From Glandiceps talaboti (lineage: Eukaryota; Hemichordata; Enteropneusta; Spengelidae), in assembly GCF_964340395.1 (NCBI RefSeq), contig NC_135571.1:15541221-15605220 (forward strand): a DNA stretch of 64,000 bases, read 5' to 3'. The first letter of the stretch is position 1, and the number at the start of each line of letters is the position of its first letter. A program made the translations under genes and the position numbers. A model generated the notes under the pieces. That model was not told the origin of the DNA. It ran no database searches and saw nothing but the letters and a program-made list of their open reading frames with translations. Shown piece by piece: positions 34,120 to 46,172 of this stretch.

Positions 34120-37036
34120 TGTAGACATAAATGATTAAAAGTGTTACACATGTCGCCTTGTTACATCGCTTGTCAAACGAGTTTACTTTCAAACTTGGGT
34201 CAAATCACTCTCTCTCGCTCTCTCTCCCGATCCAGAAAACATTTGGTTGCTGTCCTTTTCTTATGACAGTCATTTAAAAAACAAGATTCCATCTATTTTG
34301 TAAATTTTGAGCGAAAAACCGACCGAAATTTACAACATAAGTGTCAAATATGCGTCAGAAAATCGCAGAAAAATCATCATTCGTTTCAATAATTCCAAAA
34401 TTGATAAAAATATCAGGGAGGAAATGTCAGTCGAGATTTTTGTGTTTATTGTATCTAAAACTTGTGAAAGTAACAGCGAGTTGAAAGGACCCAAAACACG
34501 GCTGGTGAACACTTTCGTTTCTGTGTCTTCCTATCAGATGTATAGCCATTATAGATTGGAAGAACAGTTTACATGTGATGTCAGTATATCCACATCCACT
34601 ATTTCTCGTGAGACTTCACAATTTTTACTATTATATTTTTTTTCTCAAAAACGTAAATGTTTAGAGTCAGCAGTGAAAAACGGGCTAGGGTCAGGTAAAC
34701 CTCAGAACACTAAAAATTAGTGGTCTGATAGTAAAAGGAACCAACAATTATTTGTTTGGCCTAATCGTGATGAGATTCATGAATATGCAAATATATGTCA
34801 TTACCGCCACTGAGTATTTTCCGAATACCTCCAACAGGTGTACGTATGTTTTACCTGTCGAACTCATGACGAATTCAAAGTCGCTATCACATTTCAAAAA
34901 CAAATTATAAATAAACATACCTAATATTCACGTCAATTTTAGTCAGTGTTGTGGTGAAAAAGAGTCAACGGTGATCAAATGAAACTAGATAACTAATTTT
35001 AGGGCATGTTATTTAATCTCATCATGGAAGTATAACATACTTCCATGATTTCATGTAAATTGTGATAGCGAAAAACGTGTCTCGTGGTCTGAGCCAACAC
35101 GAAACTTTTTTTGTAAAAACATGAAAAAGCAAGGTATTTTTTTCGCATTTGGTGACTTGGCGAATGTATCGAGTAGTATGAGAAACCCCCCGCACGTCTA
35201 TTTTTGTATATATAAAAGTTATTTTATCACAAGCAAGAAAAGTTACCTTGTCGTTCTGCCGCTACAATCACTCTCTGGCACGAATGTCTTTCGACTGGAA
35301 GGTGTTAATGTTGTCACATGATTATTACCAATACTCTACAAAAGTTATTTCATTGACATGTTAATGAGGGTGACACTGAGCATGCAATTCGGATGTTGAA
35401 TCAAACATGGACCATACTAATTGTTGTTTTTGTTATTGTTTTTATGTGCTCTCTTTACAGTTCTGAAATTAGTTTTTTGTTTGGTTACATTTTTTTTGCT
35501 CTTTAAAAATATCTTTTTCCTATGAGGTGCCATGTACAATGAATATACACTTTGGGACAGCGTGTCTGCCCGACATCCTCGAGAAGTGCAAAGAGCAGGA
35601 TACATGTGTTGCATATATAAGCGATTTTCTCGTATATCTAACGTTCAACCGCGCTTCAAGGCTGTCTTGTACAAAAATGTGCTTACCGTGGGAGGGGTGT
35701 CATAGAGTAGTTCAAGGTCAAACTTCCAGTCGATCGATCAATCGATCGTCCAATCAATCAATTACATGCTCGATGAGCCCTGTGTGCTCGTAAGCTCTGT
35801 TTAATCTCTCTAATGTAGGGAGTCTTTTAGCGCTACTCTTATAAAAAGATCTTCATTGGACTTTTTGGGGAGTTATATTGATATACGAGTGGTATGTTTG
35901 AAAGAGAACACTTCTAAACGATTACTTGCAACTAGCAGTGATGACCCGTACCAATATGCACTAAATATGCAAATATTATCAATAAATATCATTGCCCTAA
36001 ACATGAACGCTTAGATAAATACAGTGCATCCATTTGACTAGTTATTATTGTGTTCGTGAAGCAATGAGCTCTGGTCGAAAAGCCAACGGACTGGATTGTA
36101 GCGAATCAAGTTGTAGAGTATCTGCAATGAGACATCCTAAGTATCAACAAGTGGAAGTCGCCAGTCAAAAGAATCCATACTCAAAACTCGCGAGTAAAAA
36201 CAAAAGAATAAAATACGAACAAACTCAGGGGGCGTCATACATCCAAAGCCTGTATCTTGCCGTGCCATATGTATATGTGTGTGACAGATTCGTTCCATTG
36301 CATAAAAAGTGACCCCCCCCAAAAAAAAAAATGAATGAAAAATGATCACTCTGCAGCCAAAAATCAACAGTCTCCCAAGCCCCGTAATACAGCATGTGTC
36401 CAGTCCATAGATGCAAAGTTTTACATGTCGCAACTTGAATAAATAAAATGTAATTTGTAAAGACAAACGTTGACACCCATATTAAATGTAACCGTTAGTG
36501 GCCATTGTGCACAATGGAAACAGACAATTTCATCGACTAGTTAGCAATTCGTACGAGGTTGTTTATTGGAAGTTTATTAATTTAGTTTTTTGAATGCTTT
36601 TAACAACACATCTTATAATATTGATGCGTCGGAGTGCCCCCTCTATCATTGTCTATCAAGTTGTGACTGCGTTCGACGAAGTTGTTTTTAGTGGAGAAAA
36701 GAAAATACACACAACAAACTTATTCAACATGTCGGCAAAGGAGCGACGATGCTGAAGTTATCTGCGAAAACGAATTGAAAAATGCATTCAAAAACGTAAA
36801 CGGGTTCGGGTAACTGACCGCAACTGACCTTTTTCAGTTCAAATTTTGAAAACAACTTTTAAATCGTAAATGTTAATAAACAGTATTGTACTTTTATCGT
36901 AATGACTGTGACTACAAGCCATCAAAGATGACACAGCCCCCGCAGTGGATGTTTGAGACTTAATATGATTTAATAGCTGTAATGACCGAGGAACAGTGTT
37001 TTAAGTTAAGGACAATGGTGGAGTCACAAGAACATT
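34120..37036. other. Mostly uncharacterised sequence
   Basis: A possible minus-strand exon lies at 35246-35307 (acceptor CACCTTCCAG, donor ACAAG|GTAACT, frame RKTFVPESDCSGRTT), at low confidence. A short (GATC/AATC)n repeat is at 35735-35762. No conserved domain was seen. Confidence 0.3.
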
Positions 37037-37324
37037 TTATTCATTGTGCAGTGTCAATTTTAGGGATGGTGTACAATAAAAAGTCAAAATTACACAGACT
37101 GATGGTGTGTCTTGTGAACATGTACTTGCACCAGATTCAGTAATCAAAAATTGGGGTGAACCTTGATGTATACTACCAACAATTGCAAATTTACCAGGGC
37201 AAGTCTGTTTTGGTGTTGGAGGACCTGGGTTTGTTTCTATATCACCTCCAAGCAGGAGCAACATCCTGGTGTAATAATTATAATACAAGTAAAGGTGAAG
37301 AATACAAGCGCAGCAGAAGGACAA
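37037..37324 (-). CDS. Fragment with a 2A-like peptide
   Basis: The 95-codon minus-strand frame contains YYTRMLLLLGGDIETNPGP at about residues 17-35. The last eight residues (37220-37243) match the 2A consensus D-x-E-x-N-P-G-P, preceded by the usual Leu-rich stretch. Known 2A-like motifs of this kind occur at the N-termini of non-LTR retrotransposon ORFs (STR and CR1-like elements) and some NLR proteins of sea urchin, amphioxus and molluscs. No RT or endonuclease follows here, so it is likely a 5' fragment of a LINE, or a small host ORF. Confidence 0.6.
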   Translation of the reverse strand: MSFCCACILHLYLYYNYYTRMLLLLGGDIETNPGPPTPKQTCPGKFAIVGSIHQGSPQFLITESGASTCSQDTPSVCVILTFYCTPSLKLTLHNE

Positions 37325-37550
37325 TATCTGTTAATTTTACATTGATCATGTAGTGCACAGAATAAAAACTTCCTACAGACTGCCTGTATTGTTGGACACA
37401 CATTCCCATGATTGTTTTATTGCTAATACCTAGTCAGTAATTTGAAATATAAACTAAGACAATTGAACTTTCTATTTCTAGTTCTTTCAAGTGTTTGTAT
37501 CCTTGGTACAACTTATATTGTAGTGAGTTCTAGGACAAGTTTCTAATAAT

Positions 37551-37690
37551 GTATGTACTGTCCTATCACCTGTCCTTTATTTTATGTATGTACTGTCCTA
37601 TCACCTGTCTTTTATTTTATGTATGTACTGTCCTATCACCTGTCTTTTATTTTATGTATGTACTGTCCTATCACATGTGTTTTATTAGAT
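37551..37690. repeat. 35-bp tandem repeat, 4 copies
   Basis: GTATGTACTGTCCTATCACC starts at 37551, 37586, 37621 and 37656. Confidence 0.92.
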
Positions 37691-38685
37691 TTTGGTTGTT
37701 GTCTTTGCTTTTGTTCTCTTTGTGTTCTCTAGTTCTCTAGTGGTCTATGTTCAGACCAGCAGTTAATTTGGGACGGTGCCCAAATCCTACTTTAACCTCC
37801 TCAACTGAAGAGTGTTCTCGGGTTCTGAGAACTTTGTTATTGTATTTATGTCTGTTGTGCAAGGTGTGTGCCTTTGTTGTGTCTGTATGCTTGTAAACCA
37901 GTACAGGATCCAACAATTTACTCACTATCTATCTGCAAAAGATAACAAGAAAACATGCATTAGCCAAATCTGTACCATGCACTTAAAAAAGTTCAAGTTT
38001 ATCAGTAGCATAGATGTCATAAGTTGTATACCCATTAAATTAGAATTTTGGCGAAACTCAAAATGTGCTTGATAGAATTAAAGTGTATTTCACCTCTACA
38101 ACTGTGATCTGTTTGTCCCTCATTGAGGTAAGATGTGACGTGACACACCAAATCGTGGGAAATCATGCTTTTTTTGGTGAAAATATGTCAATGTTATTCT
38201 ATCTAAAAATAATTTCCATATTACCCAAGGACATTTTTACCTTAATACTGTGTATATGTAAGACAAGTTGTAAGTAAGTTAGACTTGTGAGACATGATAC
38301 TTGGACATTTTAAGTCCTTGCTGAGGGTGAAATATCAAGTAACAGGTAAAGATAATAATGTGGTAAGAGTTTCCATGGCACTCATGTTGTATTCAGTAAA
38401 AATTACTATTTCATAGGAGAAAGATTGTCTTTTTTTTTCACTCTGTTTCTGTGCACTTTATGTGGACTGAAGGTGTTGGTAAGTGTATGAAAAAGCTTGT
38501 TTTTATGTATACAAAATTGTTACCATACCAATGAGTTATTTCTGTGCATAAAATAGACAAAAAGAGCATGCAAAAATATCAACATCTGTCAACTTTTGTC
38601 AACATGGCATGAGAAAATGGCATACTTATTTGGTCTTGTTAATTTTTGAAAATCCTTTCATTTTGGGGTCATGTAAGATAAGATA
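37691..38685. other. No gene recognised
   Basis: Isolated splice-like motifs (CATTGAG|GTAAGA on the plus strand near 38128) have no supported exon. Confidence 0.3.
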
Positions 38686-40213
38686 AGATAAGATAACACT
38701 TTATTTTAGCCGTTTAGAAAATTTTACATTTCTAATTTGGTATTTAAACAAAATAAAGTTAATAATGATCTATGAAATATAAATATTAAAGTATACAGTA
38801 GTTCTAGTGTGTGTCTATTGACTACATGTATCATCCAGGTATATGTAGAGAGCGGTTATAATATCCTTATGTTTTGATTGTAGTATATATCTAAATTGCT
38901 CTCCTCTATCTAAGTTTATAAAGTTTGAGTTGAGGGTAGTGATAATACTAAACATTTTTTCTCTTTGTTTTGTATATAATTTACAATGAATTAGATGATG
39001 TCTTTCATCTTCTATTTCTTTACAATGTGTACATAGTCTGTCTTCTACTGGTGTTTTTGGTTTTGTATATCTACCCTTCTCAATGGCAAGTTGATGGCAA
39101 CTTAATCTAAATTTGGCTATTGTTTTGATGTGTTGTTTATTGTTCATTACTTTAATGTATTCTTCTTGTTCCAGGGAATTTTTGAAGTTGTTGTATGTAC
39201 GTAACTTAGAGTTTTCCCTTTTGTTATTTTCATTCCATTGATTGATATAATATTGTCTAATTGAGTTGTATAGTTCTTGTTTTGTTAAATTGTTGATATT
39301 CTTGCTGTTATATAATTGTATATTGTGTTCAAAGGTAGTTAGCCATGAACCTGTGTAATCATTGTTCTCCATGTCATTCATTGCATAATAGGCTAAGTTG
39401 TTATTGTCTAATGTCTTGAGGTATTTGTAATAGTTTATTGCTGAGTAGTATATTCTACTAATCAGTGGTTCTCTCCCAAGTTCCATTCTGCATCCTATTT
39501 TGCTCACTCTGTTGCTGACATTTAATATTTGGCGACAAAAACGTAGATGGAATTTTTCTGTCTCTGTTTTGTCCCAAGTTGTTTGATTTTGGAGAACACC
39601 CCATATTTCGCCAGCATATGTCAGGATAGGTAGCTGTGTTGTATTCATGAGTTTTTCCTTTATCTTAGTACTGTTTATCTTTGTCGAATATATCTGTGAC
39701 TGGATTCTTGCAGCTTTGCTGGCTTTGTCTGACAATCTGGTTGCTGTGGAGCTCATAGAGCCATTTGTCTTGAATGTTACACCGAGATATGTGTATTGTT
39801 CTGTAGTTTTTATTTCTTCCAAGCCACATTTGAATTGTCTTGTATCTTGTTTGCATCCTGATTTTCTAAATACCATTATTTGTGTTTTGTTTGTGTTTAC
39901 TTGCAATCGCCAGTCTGTTGTGTATCGATGAAGGTAGTCCAGTGCATTCTGTATTCCTTCATAGGATGTTGACATCAATGCAATATCATCTGCATACAAC
40001 AGGCTGTTGATTGTTTTGTTATTAAGCTTTGGTGCATTTGTTTCAATGTTTGCGAGTCCGGTAGTGAAATCGTTTACAAAGATATTAAACAATGTCGGGC
40101 TTAGTGGACAGCCTTGTTTAACTCCATTATCAATTTGGAACTTTTCTGTTATCACGTCAGTTAATTTCACGATGAAGTTCATATTGGTGTACATGTATGT
40201 CAAGGCTAAAAAA
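38686..40213 (-). mobile_element. LINE 4: 5'-truncated non-LTR retrotransposon
   Basis: The minus-strand element ends in a (TTATC)n tail (GATAAGATAAGATAAGATAA on the plus strand at about 38678-38697) and starts inside the RT domain near 40213. It differs from LINES 1 and 3 in its C-terminal domain and tail. Confidence 0.88.
38815..40203 (-). CDS. LINE 4 reverse transcriptase, 3' half, open
   Basis: A 462-codon frame without breaks. It begins just before the conserved GVKQGCPLSPTLFNIFVNDF and carries SLLYADDIALMS (YADD catalytic pair), then TYLGVTF. The C-terminus holds a zinc-knuckle-like CTHCKEIEDERHHLIHC. The N-terminal RT motifs and endonuclease are missing through 5' truncation, so the copy is not functional. 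The intact frame suggests recent arrival. Confidence 0.9.
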   Translation of the reverse strand: MTYMYTNMNFIVKLTDVITEKFQIDNGVKQGCPLSPTLFNIFVNDFTTGLANIETNAPKLNNKTINSLLYADDIALMSTSYEGIQNALDYLHRYTTDWRLQVNTNKTQIMVFRKSGCKQDTRQFKCGLEEIKTTEQYTYLGVTFKTNGSMSSTATRLSDKASKAARIQSQIYSTKINSTKIKEKLMNTTQLPILTYAGEIWGVLQNQTTWDKTETEKFHLRFCRQILNVSNRVSKIGCRMELGREPLISRIYYSAINYYKYLKTLDNNNLAYYAMNDMENNDYTGSWLTTFEHNIQLYNSKNINNLTKQELYNSIRQYYINQWNENNKRENSKLRTYNNFKNSLEQEEYIKVMNNKQHIKTIAKFRLSCHQLAIEKGRYTKPKTPVEDRLCTHCKEIEDERHHLIHCKLYTKQREKMFSIITTLNSNFINLDRGEQFRYILQSKHKDIITALYIYLDDTCSQ

Positions 40214-40942
40214 TAGGTTGATAAAGTGACTATAGGGGTCTAAGTTAACGGTGTCCACAGGACCACCACTTTTCCATTTCGGACCACCAAATTTTATTAT
40301 ATTTGTTTAGGAAGCGTGATAACTGCTTTGTTCGAAAAGATGACCAAAAGGAAGGCAAACGGTACTTCCGTATTTGTTCTCTAAAGCTAAGTTGAAATTG
40401 CTGTGTCATTACATCGCCCAGCTGTCATTCAAGCAACCGTTTCGCGTCGCCCACCTTCACGACGCACCAGTAACTAGTATTACTATGTTTCCCGGGTATC
40501 CATGAAACTAATACTACTTATCATGTATGACGTTCGGTAATACTATTGGATATCACCAACAATGGATACGTATAAATTATGATAATTAACACCGGTCACC
40601 ATCTAATGGTGCCATGTGCATGGTGGTTTTGGAATGATAATTGAATGTTGTGTCTGACTTAGCGTCGTGTTCAGGCTTGGTTGTGGGGCTTGAGAATTTC
40701 ATTCCAAACCACAGCCTAGTGAAACGCGGACGAGTAACGTACGTACACTCATTGATTCATCGTGTCCCTAAAATCATAAACTGGATAATGTATTCAGTTA
40801 CTTTTGCATTACTTAGAAAATTCAACATCGATCGTGATTCTACGAAGTATTGCTACAACACATCGACGTGTCGATCTAGGGGCATGGACACGGCGGCCGG
40901 GGATATATACTGCAACTGTTTCATGACTTGTGAAAACACTAC
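40214..40942. other. No gene recognised
   Basis: Mixed sequence. A 108-codon plus-strand ORF (40641-40967) has no domain and runs into the 40943 element. Confidence 0.3.
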
Positions 40943-41289
40943 CAGTGTTCTCCCCAGGATTTGTTGATAGGATATCGGCTCATTAGCATAAATTAGCATC
41001 AATTTACATATAATTATATTCCCGAAAAATCAAAGTACATCATAATATCAAACAAGTAGTACATGTACATGTGGCCAAAGGAAAGTTGAAGGCCAATTTC
41101 TTACTTCAAAATATTAGCACCAATAAGAAACTCATAAAGCAGTGTTATTGATTATTATTGTTAGGAAAGCTGAAATTATTTAAATCTTAATGTCCACAGA
41201 TAAATTAGACTTTCGAAACACGAAAAGTTTGTGTACAGCTACCGGCAGACATCGTCTTAGTCCGAAATATCGTGATACACGAGACTTAC

Positions 41290-41371
41290 TATACTTCCCC
41301 ATGGAGGACTTCAAAAACTCGCGAGAGTTTGTGACGTCATGGCCGCCATTTTGGAAAATCCATGCTTTCAT
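41290..41371 (-). CDS. Candidate first coding exon
   Basis: A minus-strand frame reads MKAWIFQNGGHDVTNSREF, then a second Met in a strong context (CTCCATGGGG) giving MGKY, then a GTAAGT donor after one base. It lies in and just after a promoter-like cluster. The phase fits the 34065-34116 exon. It may be a noncoding or alternative first exon within a mobile element. Confidence 0.3.
41318..41354. promoter_or_regulatory. Promoter-like cluster: CGCG box, CRE, YY1
   Basis: Within 37 bases: CTCGCGAG (41318-41325), a full CRE TGACGTCA (41332-41339) and GCCGCCATTTTGG (41342-41354), which on the minus strand is a YY1-type CCAAAATGGCGGC. Such combinations mark TATA-less animal promoters. The YY1 orientation points to minus-strand transcription. 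Confidence 0.4.
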
Positions 41372-42120
41372 CGTAGTTGTACGATGTATCAGTATACAAT
41401 GTCAAACTACAAACTAAACGTGTTTTCAGGGTAAAATTGAACGTGAAACTGATAATCGGAGATAACATCGCCACTTTATCGAAAGGTACATTAGTCTGTT
41501 CAACTCTTTTCACGACATTGAAGAATGCACATGCTCTTGGGTTGAGACATACTCGGTGTTATCACTGTTAGTGTTACTCTGTCACTCGAACTCATTGAAT
41601 GTCAACTTCATGCGTTTGTCGAACTTTTATACTTTATAGCAAAATGGCACGACATCGTTTGTTTTTATAGTTGTCAAAATCTGGCAGTTCCGACATGCTT
41701 CTACGGTCGAACCGACGTTACTGATGGGCCGGTTTTGCCTCTGATTTACCGAAAACTGTTGTACCGTAGTGTGAATCGATCACACTACCATTAGCGGGTT
41801 TACGCATTTTATTCCTATCGAAAACAATACTGACGGCAAACTTCAAATAAATCTGTCTGGCAATGGTAGAGGGTTGAATAGTCATTTGAATTAATTAGAC
41901 ACTCTATAGTTTTACTTGCTGCTTATGTGTGAACTTGTGAAGGATCAATACAAACGTTGTGAAACAATAAAGGCGTCAGCTGACCGATTGACAGATGAAC
42001 AATATTTACCGAACCCTCTACAATCTTATAGCGTATCGGGACAACTGATAGCGTATCGGCGAAAATTAAAGGATATCGGGCCCGATACGCTAAAACCCTC
42101 TGCGGAGAACACTGCACTAC

Positions 42121-43159
42121 TGTACTGATATAAGTTGTCTTACTTCCGAGTTGACGTTCATTGGTTTCGCGATCCCGTTCGGGTCGATTGGCAGAAAATA
42201 AACAGGTTATACATTGTAAATTAGAAGTATGCTTATACGACATACACGGTCACAAAAAGTTCGGTTTAGAACTGGTGTAGAAAATACTATAATGTCTCCA
42301 TCATGGTCATGGCCTCATGCAGTCAAACGGCGCCCAACTATAGTATAAATATAACGGCTGTAAACGAAGTGAAACCCCTGTTTTTTAAACGTAAACCCGT
42401 TGTATACATGCTGTCACAAATGCAAGAAAACATATTCGAACTCCCTTACCTTTACCGCACAATAATGTAGGGTTAAACTTACAACGGAATCTACTGTATC
42501 GTGGAGAATGGAAGAAATTCTGTGCGAGCACTACAATTCATGAATGAAATCTAAAGCACATACGTCATCAGCCTCTTTTTGGATAACGTTGGCGATCTTG
42601 CACAATATTCTCAGATTTGGATTCACACTATTAGACATATTCATATATTAGACGAATTGGATAGGGACCAAATAATTCTCAAAAAGTACAATAAACCGTT
42701 TTCCGGCCATATTTGATGATTTTGATAAACAAATATGCATACTTGCGCTTACAACTTTCATTCAAAAGCTTTATTTACACACATACCATTTACCACAAAT
42801 GTACAATTATGATTGGCACAGCATGAAATGCATTGTATGTTATGAAGTGTGCACTAGTTTTCATACTGGTACAAAGCGCATTGACAATAAAGATTAATAA
42901 TTATCCAAAGCACATTGACAATAAAGAATAATAATTCTCCTTACCTTTTATCGATGCAGATATAAAAAACAAAAGTCACTCTTACAAACATCCGAATCTA
43001 ATCTGAATTTGAATTCGATAATCTAAATTTGAATTCGATGATTGCAATTCTGAACCCATGTTCATACACATGTACAATTTACTCTACAAATTATTGTTAC
43101 AGACATGTGAAATATTTTAAATGTTTGTAAATCAGCTAAACCACATCGCATCCAAAAGA
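42121..43159. other. No gene recognised
   Basis: Splice-like donors on the minus strand (AAAG|GTAAGG at about 42446 and 42949) lack clear open exons. A duplicated phrase (AAAGCACATTGACAATAAAG) lies near 42875-42925. Confidence 0.3.
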
Positions 43160-43347
43160 AAATCAGCGTGCATATGTAACTCATATCTAATTATGAATGT
43201 ACCAATTTTGGAAGGAATCGGTCCATGATTGTCCGAGATATGGCTGAGGACGGACACACGCATGCATGCATGCACGCACGCACGGACGGACGCACGGACA
43301 GAACCCAATTTATAAAGCCCCCGCCTCGGACTTCGTCCGACGGGGGC
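43160..43347. mobile_element. MITE family A-related 3' fragment
   Basis: Has the GGTCCATGATTGTCCGAGAT-type segment, a (GGAC)n/(GCAC)n tract, CGGACTTCGTCCGACGGGGGC and a following TA, as in family A ends. The terminus is GGGGGC instead of GGGGAC. Confidence 0.6.
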
Positions 43348-43385
43348 TAGTAACCTCCATCTAGAATTGTGTAGTGATTACTCAC

Positions 43386-43487
43386 CGGAACTGTAACTGT
43401 AAATTCCTCATTCTCTGGATATAAAACATGCTGTTTCGTATCACCAGTTGTCACTGAGGTTGTCTGTATTTTTCTGTCCACCATCAT
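43386..43487 (-). CDS. First coding exon of a host gene
   Basis: Starts with two Met codons at 43487 and reads MMVDRKIQTTSVTTGDTK, QHVLYPENEEFTVTVP (34 codons), ending in phase 0 at a clean donor CCG|GTGAGT. The other frames offer nothing better. Downstream minus-strand exons could not be linked with certainty; those starting in phase 0 are candidates. The protein is not recognised. Confidence 0.5.
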
Positions 43488-43904
43488 GGGTTTGTTTCAG
43501 GATAGTTTTTAGCATGCTTAGAATGCAGTTCTGTGTTTCCTGAATTTTGTTAGTGTTTTTCTTAATGTATAGTTATGTTTGAACTGTTACGTGAAGTAAC
43601 ATTAAGAATTGATGTAAGAAACAGGGACAAGAACAAATATTTACATTTACCACATCTCAGACAAGGCTATATACTATTGTAGAAAAGGATTTTTTCTCCC
43701 ATCACAATCCAAAACACAATGACCCCCCCCCCCCCATCCACAATTTTCAATACAGCATGACACAACCTACTGCCAATTTCAAAAACAGGGTGACGACCCC
43801 CCACCAATCCACCCCTCCCCACCCCCACACCACAGAAACTGACCAGACCCTTAGCAGCTTACTGCTGTAAAAAAATTGGAGTCTTTTTGACCATCATAGT
43901 TCAT
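43488..43904. other. Upstream flank of the 43487 exon
   Basis: Possible 5' UTR or upstream intron. C-rich tracts at 43723-43735 and 43797-43827. No TATA box assigned. Confidence 0.3.
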
Positions 43905-44365
43905 TCCTCCTACCAAAATTAACTCAAACTTTGATACATAAACCATCATAGTGCATTCCTCCTGCCCACATCAACTCAAACTTTGATACGTGAACCATCA
44001 TAGTTCATTCCTCCAGCCCACATCAACTCAAACTTTGATACGTGAACCATCATAGTTCATTCCTCCAGCCCACATCAACTCAAACTTTGATACGTGAACC
44101 ATCATAGTTCATTCCTCCAGCCCACATCAACTCAAACTTTGATACGTGAACCATCATAGTTCATTCCTCCAGCCCACATCAACTCAAACTTTGATACGTG
44201 AACCATCATAATTCATTCCTCCAGCCCACATCAACTCAAACTTTGATACGTGAACCATCATAGTTCATTCCTCTAGCCTACATCAACTCATGACCAAACT
44301 TTGATACGTGAACCATCATAATTCATTCCTCCAGCCCACATCAACTCAAACTTTGATACACAAGT
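43905..44365. repeat. 52-bp minisatellite, left part
   Basis: CATCATAGTTCATTCCTCC and ACTTTGATACGTGAAC repeat every 52 bases (58 where TGACCA is inserted). The array continues on the far side of the MITE at 46173. Confidence 0.92.
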
Positions 44366-44386
44366 CATTGAGAATCGAATGACATA

Positions 44387-46168
44387 GTCCCCGCTATAAT
44401 TGGGTTTTAAGGAATTATCACTACTCTGATCACGCAACATTTGTGAACCTAAAACAAACAGACTTAGATATGTTGTGTGTGCTTGTTGGACATGGAATAT
44501 GCCTCCAACAATAAAGGATTGGTTGGGTATGGGGGATCATATCACGATGAAAATGGAGTCTGAGTTATGGCTTTGGACATGGAAAATTCACAAACAAAAT
44601 GGCTGCCAGGCAGCCATATTGGATCGTATCACGACGAAAATGGATATGCACATGTATGTCATAGAACACTGTCCTAATACCAACTTTAAATGAGATCTGT
44701 TCAAGCATGTCTGAGTTATGGCTTTGGACATGAAAATTCGCAAACAAAATGGCTGCCAGGCAGCCATATTGGATCGTATCACAACGAAAATGGATATGCA
44801 CATGTATGTCATAGAACACTGTCCTAATACCAACTTTGAATGAGATCTGTTTAAGCATGTCTGAGTTATGGCTTTGGACATGGAAAATTCACAAACAAAA
44901 TGGCTGCCAGGCAGCCATATTGGATCGTATCACGACGAAATGGATATACACATGTATGTCATAGAACACTGTCCTAATACCAACTTTGAATGAGATCTGT
45001 TCAAGCATGTCTGAGTTATGGCTTTGGACATGGAAAATTCACAAACAAAATGGCTGCCAGGCAGCCATATTGGATCGTATCACGACGAAAATGGATATGC
45101 ACATGTATGTCATAGAACACTGTCCTAATACCAACTTTAAATGAGATCTGTTCAAGCATGTCTGAGTTATGGCTTTGGACATGGAAAATTCACAAACAAA
45201 ATGGCTGCCAGGCAGCCATATTGGATCGTATCACGACGAATATGGATATGCACATGTATGTCATAGAACACTGTCCTAATACCAACTTTAAATGAGATCT
45301 GTTCAAGCATGTCTGAGTTATGGCTTTGGACATGAAAATTCGCAAACAAAATGGATGCCAGACAGTCATATTGGATCGTATCACAACGAAAATGGATATG
45401 CACATGTATGTCATAGAACACTGTCCTAATACCAACTTTGAATGAGATCTGTTTAAGCATGTCTGAGTTATGGCTTTGGACATGGAAAATTCACAAACAA
45501 AATGGCTGCCAGGCAGCCATATTGGATCGTATCACGACGAAATGGATATACACATGTATGTCATAGAACACTGTCCTAATACCAACTTTGAATGAGATCT
45601 GTTCAAGCATGTCTGAGTTATGGCTTTGGACATGAAAATTCCCAAACAAAATGGCTACCAGGCAGCCATATTGGATCGTATCACAATGAAAATGGATATG
45701 CACATGTATGTCATAGAACACTGTCCTAATACCAACTTTGAATGAGATCTGTTCAAGCATGTCTGAGTTATGGCTTTGGACATGAAAATTCACAAACAAA
45801 ATGGCTGCTAGGCGGCCATATTGGATCGTATCATGACAACGATGAATATGAACATGTATGTCATATAACACTGTCCTAATACCAACTTTGAATGAGATCT
45901 GTTAAAGCATGTCTGAGTTAGGGGTCTAGACAGGGAAAATTCGCAAACAAAATGGTTGCTAGGCGGCCATATTGGATCGTATCATAAAACAAATTGACGT
46001 GCATATGTATGCCATAGTATGTTGTCCCTGTACCAAGTTTGAAAAAAATTGGTCCAGGCATCTCCAAGAAACAGCTGCGGACGGACGGACGGACGCACGC
46101 ACGGACGGACGGACGGACAGACGGAACCCAATCCATAAGTCCCCGTTCCGGACTTTGTCCGCGGGGAC
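44387..46168. mobile_element. MITE family A, copy 2, with internal 150-bp expansion
   Basis: Same inverted ends as copy 1 (GTCCCCGCT and GCGGGGAC), with TA on both sides (44385-44386, 46169-46170). Inside, a unit of about 150 bases is repeated about nine times (CATGTCTGAGTTATGGC near 44705, 44854, 45005, 45156 and on to 45907). Each unit carries the hairpin TGGCTGCC-A-GGCAGCCA. A (GGAC)n tract precedes the right end. It inserted into the 52-bp minisatellite. Minus-strand ORFs of 97-126 codons are repeat artefacts. Confidence 0.88.
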
Positions 46169-46172
46169 TAAT

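Larger units (their letters stand above)
40943..42114. mobile_element. Candidate nonautonomous DNA transposon
   Basis: Perfect 11-bp inverted ends, CAGTGTTCTCC (40943-40953) and GGAGAACACTG (42104-42114). A 6-bp direct repeat CACTAC flanks them on both sides (40937-40942, 42115-42120). The CAGTG start is hAT-like, but hAT elements make 8-bp duplications; a 6-bp duplication suggests another superfamily or chance. No transposase is encoded. Confidence 0.5.

Noticed and set aside
34307-34720. 137-codon plus-strand ORF
   Set aside because: No recognisable domain, no splice or promoter support, and it opposes the local exon direction; could be chance in this sequence.
45660-45690. CCATATTGG as an SRF CArG box
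   Set aside because: One base shorter than CC(A/T)6GG and part of a repeated MITE unit.
44565-45871. Minus-strand ORFs of 97-126 codons repeating LKQISFKVGIRTVFYD
   Set aside because: They are translations of the 150-bp unit inside a MITE.
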